Source: Siderastrea siderea
Taxonomy: Eukaryota > Cnidaria > Anthozoa > Scleractinia > Rhizangiidae
Reading direction: 5' to 3'
Length of the DNA stretch: 64,000 nucleotides
NCBI GenBank assembly: GCA_964030785.1
Contig: OZ034971.1
Coordinates: 41,047,804-41,111,803, forward strand
The notes under the pieces were generated by a model that searched no databases, was not told the origin of the DNA, and saw only the letters and a list, made by a program, of their open reading frames with translations. The position numbers and the translations under genes were made by a program. Shown here piece by piece: positions 57,323 through 64,000 of the stretch (within the stretch, counting starts at the first letter, position 1; each line of letters opens with the position of its first letter).

Positions 57323-57740
57323 TTAGCTATAGTAAACTAAGGTAAAAAAAAATCATCATGAGACATTCTTTAAGTCACCAATTAAAATTCGGACGATTTT
57401 TCGGGCGACTTCTTTGCTCACGGGATATGAACTTATGTCCTATTGGTAGGCAGTCAATCAGAGCGCGCTCTTGCTTATATCCAGGGGCTCTCTATCTATC
57501 ATATCTTGATAAGCACTGCTAAGCAGAAATAAGAAATCAGAAATAGCAGGAGAAGCCTTGGAATGTAAAGCAGTTATCTCTTAATCAGCTCTGTGCACCA
57601 TACTCTTGCTTTGAAAAAAAAAAAGAACCTAAAGACACCTTGAAAACCGCCCCGGTCTACCAGTGAAAAAAATGGCTAATGTATGTCTGTGTTTTTCTTT
57701 TTTGTTTGTTTTTGTTTTTTCGTAAGACGACGGGCGATCA
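57323..57740. other. Upstream region of the K2P exon, no further feature seen
   Basis: AT-rich sequence with short homopolymer runs. No TATA box or upstream exon was identified. Confidence 0.35.
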
Positions 57741-57868
57741 GGGGTGAGTTGTATAAAACTTAACGTCCAGCGTAAGTGCTAACGTCAGACGTTAAAATAT
57801 TGACTTTGTGGAGTGAACGTCTGACGTTAGAAGTTACGCTGGACGTTAAGTTTTATGCAACTCGCCCC
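57741..57868. mobile_element. Near-perfect palindromic MITE, 128 bp
   Basis: The left half GGGGTGAGTTGTATAAAACT...AACGTCCAGCGTAAGT pairs with the right half ACTTACGCTGGACGTT-like...AAGTTTTATGCAACTCGCCCC. The inner arms AACGTCAGACGTT and AACGTCTGACGTT are themselves palindromic. The whole element can fold into one hairpin. Confidence 0.85.
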
Positions 57869-58164
57869 AGACATCATATTCACATGTAAATTTTAATAAA
57901 GAAACTGTAACATAGACTATTTCCGTCGTCAACTCGGTTATGGCTCTGTCTTGGTCGTTTTTAGACTTGGATCGTTAGGTTATCCTAGTTTTCCCATTTT
58001 TGAACTATTAACTGCTATTTTGGTGCCATCATAATGAGAGTTTATGGAGACAAGTAATGTCATGCGAAGGTAGTTTGGTCTCGCTTGTATATCGTCTTGA
58101 AACTTCTCATTCCGTTCAAAGTCTGTACGACTTGTTCGGCACCAATGGCGTGTTAAACACTTAA

Positions 58165-58829
58165 CCCTATTTAGCCCGGGGGGGGGGGGGGCACATTGTG
58201 CCCGCGTTGTCTTTAACGAATTATAACTTTTAAACGGCCGGACGAATAATCACCAAATCTCGTGACTTTTCCTGAAATCTATCAGAGAAAATTTTCCTAT
58301 GTCAATGAACGTGTCTATGATGATTGACGTTTCCATAGTAACCTTCTACTCAGGAGGTGTTTTGACTATTTTTTGTCTTTTTTCAGTCTTTTTTTCAGTT
58401 TTTTCCCCTTCGTTTGAAAAAAGAAGATAATCCTTTACTTTTTTGTGCTTGTTTTATATATATATAATATATATATGAACAAATTCATATATTTTTCGAT
58501 GACATAATTGTCAACTATATGATATATAATATATATATGAACAAATTCATATATTTTTCGATGACATAATTGTCAACTATATGACTGCATGCTGGGATTC
58601 AAGATGGCGGCTCAAAATTCAAAATGGCTGCTTTTTGACGTCTTGTGACGTCATGAAACGTCCTAATCGACACGTCATAAATCCAATCTGTTAAGCTAAT
58701 GACGTACTAAACGTGCCAAGTTTCATCACAAGCGCGTCAATACTTTTCGAGATCGATGGGGGGGGGGGGGAGCACTTTGTACCCCCCCTTCAGGCTCAGA
58801 AACTCCAAAAAAGCCCAGGCGAAATAGGG
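58165..58829. mobile_element. TTAA-flanked element, 665 bp, with poly-G runs
   Basis: TTAACCCTATTTAGCC at the left and GGCGAAATAGGGTTAA at the right give a short inverted repeat starting CCCTATTT inside a duplicated TTAA (58161-58164 and 58830-58833), as in piggyBac-type elements. G-runs of 12-14 bases occur near both ends (about 58178 and 58757). A 62-bp direct repeat containing GAACAAATTCATATATTTTT lies at 58462-58585. There is no transposase frame. Confidence 0.75.
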
Positions 58830-58833
58830 TTAA

Positions 58834-60196
58834 AACAAGTGATTCAGAGGTTTTGACTTGACATATCTACGTTGACGCCACTTATGTGCTACTCTGTAGT
58901 GGACTTCATGTGTATCGCAACTTCATGTGTATAGAAACAAACGAAATCTCGTCGCTGGCATACGCTAAACCAAAAGAAAACAAAAGAAAAAAGAAAAAGA
59001 AACAAAAAAGAGAAAGCAATTGTGAAACTGAAAATGTTACTGAATTTATGAAGTCTCTCAGAACTGGTTTGGGTTTTTTTTAATTTCCTTTTATCTATTT
59101 TTCTTTTCTTTGTTTTTCTGGTGAACGATCATTTTGCAAAGCTACTTTCTTGTCCAAAATTTGAAAGAGTGATACTTTTCGCGTCTATTTGCAGGTGCCG
59201 ACTCTCCTGTTACCTACCAACTGAATTATTGTTTCTAACTTCTCTTTCACTGTACAGTATGAACAATTATTTATACAATATGTCACAACTAGCTTAGGAG
59301 ATTCAAACGTAGTTGAGAGGAACCGATAAGATATAAAGCTTTTGACTAAATATCCTGCACATAAAAAATAAATAAATAACAGTTATTTAACATAGCTGAT
59401 AAAATTTCGCACATTCTAAAAACTCACCTTCAGTTTTTCAGTATATTTTAAGCTCAACGCGCGTTTTGTGATCAAGATTTTGCTCCTATGCAGCAGCGAG
59501 GACTGTCGTACTTACCTTTCGACTCAATAATGAATTAATAAAATATTTACAACTACTCTTTTACAACTATTTACATTCAAATGGCTGAATGGCAATGGCA
59601 GTATTGTTTCAGTAAATACGTAACAAAGGAAATAGCACCTGAAACGTGTTTCCACCTGCTAAATTCAATTATTTTGTAAAATATGTATATGATTTAGGTT
59701 GATCGAGGACGTAAGTCGTTTGCACAGTATAATTATAGTCTAATTTTAAACATCGAAAACAACTCAAAAATTTTATCTCACTACGCTCAATACACTTTAT
59801 TTAAGCTCGAACACCTCGGCAAGGTGTTTTAAATTATTAAAATTAAAAAAAAATAAATATATATTTCTTACGCGTCGCTTCTCCTTTTTTAAGGTTGAAA
59901 TTTACCACAGAATTCTCCAGTCCCTGTGGGTCCAAATGCTACACTGACACGAGAAGTAAAAATAAGAAGAATCGTAATTATTAAATCCGCACTGGTTTTG
60001 CACACGTTCGTTACCAAGAACCAGCACAGATTTTGCTTTAAAGTTATAGGTAGACTAATAGGCAAGGAGGCGAGTACATGTGTGCACAAAGAAAAAAATC
60101 GTTTCGAAAAATATGTTCACTCTACTTGGAACAGCATGGTGTTTATCACAGTTCTCACTACACTTTACACATTTGACATTTCAATTTCTTACATCC
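58834..60196. other. Gene-free stretch with one weak secreted-peptide-like frame
   Basis: On the minus strand 60089-59889 reads a hydrophobic segment (LIITILLIFTS) followed by a Gly/Thr-rich FGPTGTGEFCG stretch with a possible donor just after it. It could be a signal-peptide exon, but no partner exon or promoter was found. Two minus-strand GTAAGT/GTGAGT donor-like sites near 59425 and 59515 also lack coding context. Confidence 0.25.
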
Positions 60197-60784
60197 GATG
60201 ACAGCAGCTTCAGGCGCGGTTTGCTTGAGATCATTGTTTATCATCTGCATAATATTGGACGTATTAGAAAGTATTTGAGTTACGATGACAGGAAATCCAT
60301 AGTTCAAGCAGTTATAATGTCAAGGATAGATTACTGCAATAGCCTCTTGGTTGGTGTTCCAGCCGTCCAGCTAAGTAAGCTACAACGTTTAGAAAATGCA
60401 GCAGCTCGCCTTGTTAGCAATGTTGCAAAGTATGATCACATTACTCCTACACTTGTTAAGCTACATTGGTTCCCAGTACGGTTTAGGGTCATTTTAAAGA
60501 TAGCAATGCTTGCTCATAAGTGTATCTATGGCAATGCACCTGAGTACCTTAGGGGACTAGTCAAAGTTAAGAGGACATCCAGATATAATCTTAGATCGGA
60601 CGGGGGTATGTTACCAGAGGACTACAGTGCACGATCAAAGAAGACACTAGGAGACAGGGCTTTTAAAACAGCAGCACCCAAAATCTGGAACATTTTACCG
60701 GAGGACATTAGAATGCAGGACAATTATAATATTTTTAAGAGACAGTTAAAGACTCACTATTTTAGACTTGCAGATAATTTTTAA
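60197..60784 (+). pseudogene. C-terminal fragment of a CR1/L2-like ORF2 protein
   Basis: About 195 residues of the post-catalytic reverse transcriptase region: SRIDYCNSLLVGVP, LQRLENAAARLVSNV, ITPTLVKLHWFPV, ARSKKTLGDRAFKTAAPKIWN and LPEDIR are hallmark strings of this region in CR1/L2-type LINEs. The frame is open to its natural stop at 60784. Residues read upstream of about 60197 in the same frame do not match the family, so the ATG at 60080 is fortuitous. Without the catalytic core it is inactive. Confidence 0.85.
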
Positions 60785-60928
60785 CTCTATTTAGGTGTAC
60801 ATAAATTTTACTCTCTTTTTAATTAATTTTAATGACAGAAACATACAATTTCCTTTTCGTTATATTTGTAATGCGCATTTGATCATGTATGTATGTTAAT
60901 TTGCGCAATATTAAGTAATAAATTTGTA

Positions 60929-60981
<53 letters not shown>
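60197..60981 (+). mobile_element. 5'-truncated CR1/L2-like LINE with (ATT)n tail
   Basis: The 3' part of a non-LTR retrotransposon frame is followed by about 140 bp of untranslated sequence and a pure (ATT)n run at 60928-60981, the kind of microsatellite 3' end seen in CR1/L2-type elements. Most of the element, including the catalytic reverse transcriptase motifs, is absent. No clear target duplication was identified. Confidence 0.75.
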
Positions 60982-60982
<1 letters not shown>

Positions 60983-61089
60983 GTAAACGTTCACCCTCCC
61001 ATCAAAGGGTACGAGTCTGTGGGAAGGATCGACGTGCCCTATATATACATATGACCCCGGTATGAAAAAAGAAAAGGAATAGGGAATAA

Positions 61090-61481
61090 GGGTCCGTTTA
61101 CAAGGAGGGAGGGCTACCCTAGCAAGCGGGTTACCCTAGCACTCACACATTTCCTCTTTTTTACTTCGTCGTGTTTACAAGGCAGCTAGAGCTACCCGGG
61201 TTGGCGGGTTACCCTATCTGCGTGCCATTGTTACCCTGGCAGGTGGGTTGACTTTTTCCTTATAAACACTCCAGGAAGGGTTAACCCCCATACCCGGGTT
61301 AAACGTTCTACTTGTTTCCAGACCCTTAGTAACCGCGTGCGGTTACCAAGTGCATTAAGTTGTCCCGGGTGGTAGGGTTACGCTACCTGTGAAATTTTGC
61401 TTGTAAACCCAGGCTATCTTTGACCCTCTGCTAGGGTTTACCTGCTTGCTAGGGTAACCCTCCCTCCTTGTAAATAGGCTC
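61090..61481. mobile_element. Harbinger-like MITE, 392 bp, TAA target duplication
   Basis: The left end GGGTCCGTTTACAAGGAGGG and the complement of the right end (GAGCCTATTTACAAGGAGGG) are inverted repeats that continue into CTACCCTAGCAAGC/TTACCCTAGCAAGC. TAA flanks both sides (61087-61089 and 61482-61484). Several further GGGTTACCCTA and GGGTAACC motifs lie inside. No coding capacity. Confidence 0.88.
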
Positions 61482-61789
61482 TAAGTGGAAATATACTATT
61501 CAATTTGCTAAGAACCCCACCCAGAGAATTTTGAACTAAAACGAAAGCAAGGGGGTATATAAACACGGGAACGATGGAAGGCCATGGCATAATGGCATAA
61601 TAAATCGAAAATTTTGAAATCCAGGCCCAGTGAATTCTAAAATACCTTCAGGCCATTTTTCAGTTGCAAAACTAAAGAGTCCGGCTCGATCATTTTAAGA
61701 ACTGAGGAGGAAGAGTTGAACAAGATCAAACTGTAACAAATGAAATGATGAATGTGTTCCTCGCTGGTGGGGCAGTTAAAAGTTTTCAA

Positions 61790-63170
61790 CTTAAACAAAA
61801 CTCAGGATGCTTGACTAAATATTTTACTGATCAAATCTTGTGGATATAGAGAGAGTAGTCAGTGTGAAGTCACGTTTTCACTTTTCGAATAAATATCAGG
61901 CCCCTTTTTAAATACAATTTCCTACTGAGCAACTGGGAAGAGTTTTGTGCACTTTCGTTGAGTCAAGTGTTGATGTAACTTTCTCGATTTGTAACCATAT
62001 TTTTAAAGCAGTATTTGGTTTTCGGGTTTGCTTTTTTTATTTATTCTTTTATTTTCCGTATTCTAATTCTTTGATCTTGAAGAGTCTTGATATTGTTCCA
62101 TTCCAACAAGGGATCGGCATTTAACACCTGACTTATGGAAAAATAACAGATGAGTGCAGGAAATACAAAACTGTAACATATGGTGACTGCGAGAGCCAAA
62201 TATCGCGTAGTGGCATTCTGAATTGAGCCCGACAACAAGTTTTGAATCAGTTGTTCGTGTTTTAAAGCATGACATGGTACAAAAATTCATTCTTTGCATA
62301 ATATCATCAATTTACTTTGAGAGTTTAGTTAAGTACTTTTTATCAAAAACAACATCAATTATCAGCTTGTGAAGTCTCCGGGAGTCTGACTGCCCAATTA
62401 ATTTCTGCGAACTGCGGATGCCTGACTAAAGATTTTACAGATCAAATCTTGGGGATATAGAGACAGCAATCAGTGTGAAGTCACGTTTTCACTTTTCGAA
62501 TATCTTTAGGCCCAATTTCCTACTGAGCGACCAAGATAGAATTCTGTACAGAATTCTGTATGTTTAATGTTTTTTCTTTTAATCCGACTACCGCCCATAA
62601 AAGCCCTGCCTTGGGCTTAAGAAAGTTTAAGAACACTCTACAGCAATGTGAACTAGCGAATATAGCGTTAAAAGGAAACTAGAACAGATATCTTTACAAT
62701 ATTCATTATCACTCCTTGATGTAACTTTCTTGATTTCTAAACATATTTTTCTAAACATATTTTCTGAACATATTTATATAAAAAATCGTTTATTGAACCA
62801 GTAAGAAGACTGAATTGTAGCAGTATTTTTCGGATTTGCATTTTCGGTATTTTAATTCTCTGATCATGAGGAGCTTTACATTGTTCCATTTGATCTTCAT
62901 TTACAATGTAACTTGTGGAAAAATAACTAATAAATGCAGCAAACACAAATTTAAACTGTAACACAGGGTGACTGTGAGGTTCGAATATCGCGTAGTGGCA
63001 TTCTGAATTGAGCCCCACAACAATTTTTGAAATAATTGTTCGTGTTTTCTTATGCAAAGCATTATATTGATGTGGAACTAAAATTCATTCTTTACATTAT
63101 CATCAATTTACTTTGAGGGTTTAGTCAAGTATCTTTTATCAAGAACAACTTCAGTTATCAGGGAGCCTGA
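61790..63170. repeat. Diverged tandem duplication, period about 620-700 bp
   Basis: ATCAAATCTTG.GGATATAGAGA and AGTGTGAAGTCACGTTTTCA occur near 61833 and 62443. TTGATGTAACTTTCT.GATTT recurs near 61970 and 62716, and ATATCGCGTAGTGGCATTCT near 62200 and 62980. The copies differ by many substitutions and indels; part of a third copy may start near 63165. On the minus strand both copies preserve a hydrophobic stretch read as GSIQNATTRY..L.VT.CYS, but the second copy shifts frame after it, so I do not call a gene. Confidence 0.75.
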
Positions 63171-63868
63171 CTGTCGCAATTCTAACAACTGTGAAACCGA
63201 GGCTCTTCCGACCACATCTTGGGTGGTAAGCTGCAGTCACAGTCTTAGTTTTTCTAACATTTTTTGGCCCCTCTTCAAATACAATTGCTTGCTGAGCAAC
63301 AAGGTATAACTCTGTTACTTGTATTTGAGTCGGTTTATCTGACTAATGCCCTTTATTAAATTTGTGTGGCTTCACCGTTACCTAGTAGATATTGCGTTTA
63401 GAATTTCATTAAATGATATCTTGTACTCATATACATGAGATCGATACGGTAGCATTATACCGTGCACCAACGCTTGTTACTTGTGAGGGTTTTTTGCCCT
63501 TGTGTAATGCTAAAACACACCATTGTTTCAACTTTCAAAAATACACCCAGTAAAAAGAAAGATTCCTAAGTTTATGTTGTATGTGGTGGTTATTTATTTA
63601 TGATTATTTTGGTTATTTGGTTATTCCAAACCGTAAACGACCAACTATCATGGCCTTTTCTTCTCGTAAAATAATAAAACATGCTTAGCTTCGCTAACTC
63701 ACTGACAATATCTTTTGCAATCTTACAGTTAGGAGAAAGGTTTTGAAAGTTGTGTTAGATGTGTCAGTTATTTTTATAGTAGTTATATCTTTTTTTGCAA
63801 GTGTTGTCGTTAGCTTGAGTGAAGTTTCATCCAGTTCTCTTCAAGTTGGCAAAGTTGGACTGTTAGAG

Positions 63869-63873
63869 CTGGC

Positions 63874-63912
<39 letters not shown>

Positions 63913-63925
63913 ACACACACACATA
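63869..63925. repeat. (TC)n and (AC)n compound microsatellite
   Basis: TC/CT repeats at about 63869-63908 continue into an (AC)n run at 63911-63923. The overlapping 65-residue plus-strand frame ends in Ser-Leu repeats derived from it. Confidence 0.9.
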
Positions 63926-64000
63926 AATAAGTCGTTTTGACCACATCAAAACCTTGAGAATACGGTTAAACAGTGTCACTCCAGTGGCAGATATTGTACC

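Noticed and set aside
63743..63940. 65-residue frame with a signal-peptide-like start
   Set aside because: The hydrophobic start is followed only by Ser-Leu and Thr-His repeats from the TC/AC microsatellite; no exon boundary supports it.

Overview
The window is eukaryotic nuclear DNA. GT-AG introns, a potassium-channel exon with a vertebrate/invertebrate-type intron position, L1/Tx1-type and CR1/L2-type LINEs, a two-gene PIF/Harbinger transposon and many short inverted-repeat elements all point to an animal. The repeat style (palindromic MITEs, TTAA- and TWA-flanked elements) and an intronless NHL-propeller gene family suggest an anthozoan cnidarian, most likely a stony coral. That assignment is inference; nothing in the window names a species.

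Layout. 1-11.6 kb has no gene I can support. It holds a large fold-back repeat (1-1140), two arrays of a CATGCCGGGCATG-type palindrome (about 1.84-2.19 and 7.95-8.29 kb), and a 1.9-kb TTAA-flanked fold-back element (8804-10729) inserted in a dispersed repeat. 12.6-41.9 kb carries four members of one gene family: copy A (12632-14302, minus), copy B (31553-25970, minus, a pseudogene split by a LINE), copy C (34267-35925, plus) and copy D (40211-41875, plus). A, C and D are intact, intronless and encode 552-556 residues: a helical N-terminal half of unknown function and a C-terminal NHL-type beta-propeller. Between A and B lie tandem and segmental duplications and nested inserts (19-25 kb).

44.2-45.5 kb holds a small two-exon gene on the minus strand that single-ORF searches miss. 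It has a TATA box, a signal peptide, an extremely acidic middle, an Arg/Trp/Pro-rich cationic C-terminus and a poly(A) signal. The layout is that of a secreted host-defence peptide precursor and it is the most interesting single gene here. 50.45-55.16 kb is an apparently complete Harbinger element: a four-exon Myb/SANT-like gene and a convergent, uninterrupted DDE transposase between matching terminal inverted repeats, with a 375-bp MITE nested between the genes. At 57.03-57.32 kb is the first coding exon of a two-pore-domain (K2P) potassium channel, ending inside the selectivity-filter glycine codon; later exons were not found. 57.7-64 kb is more repeat material: two palindromic or TIR MITEs, a TTAA-flanked element, a 5'-truncated CR1/L2-like LINE with an (ATT)n tail, a diverged tandem duplication and a TC/AC microsatellite.

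The genes do not form an operon. The biological themes are (i) local expansion and decay of an NHL-propeller family, (ii) a candidate antimicrobial peptide gene, and (iii) layered transposon insertions whose order can be read from duplicated host sequence that serves as an internal empty-site control.
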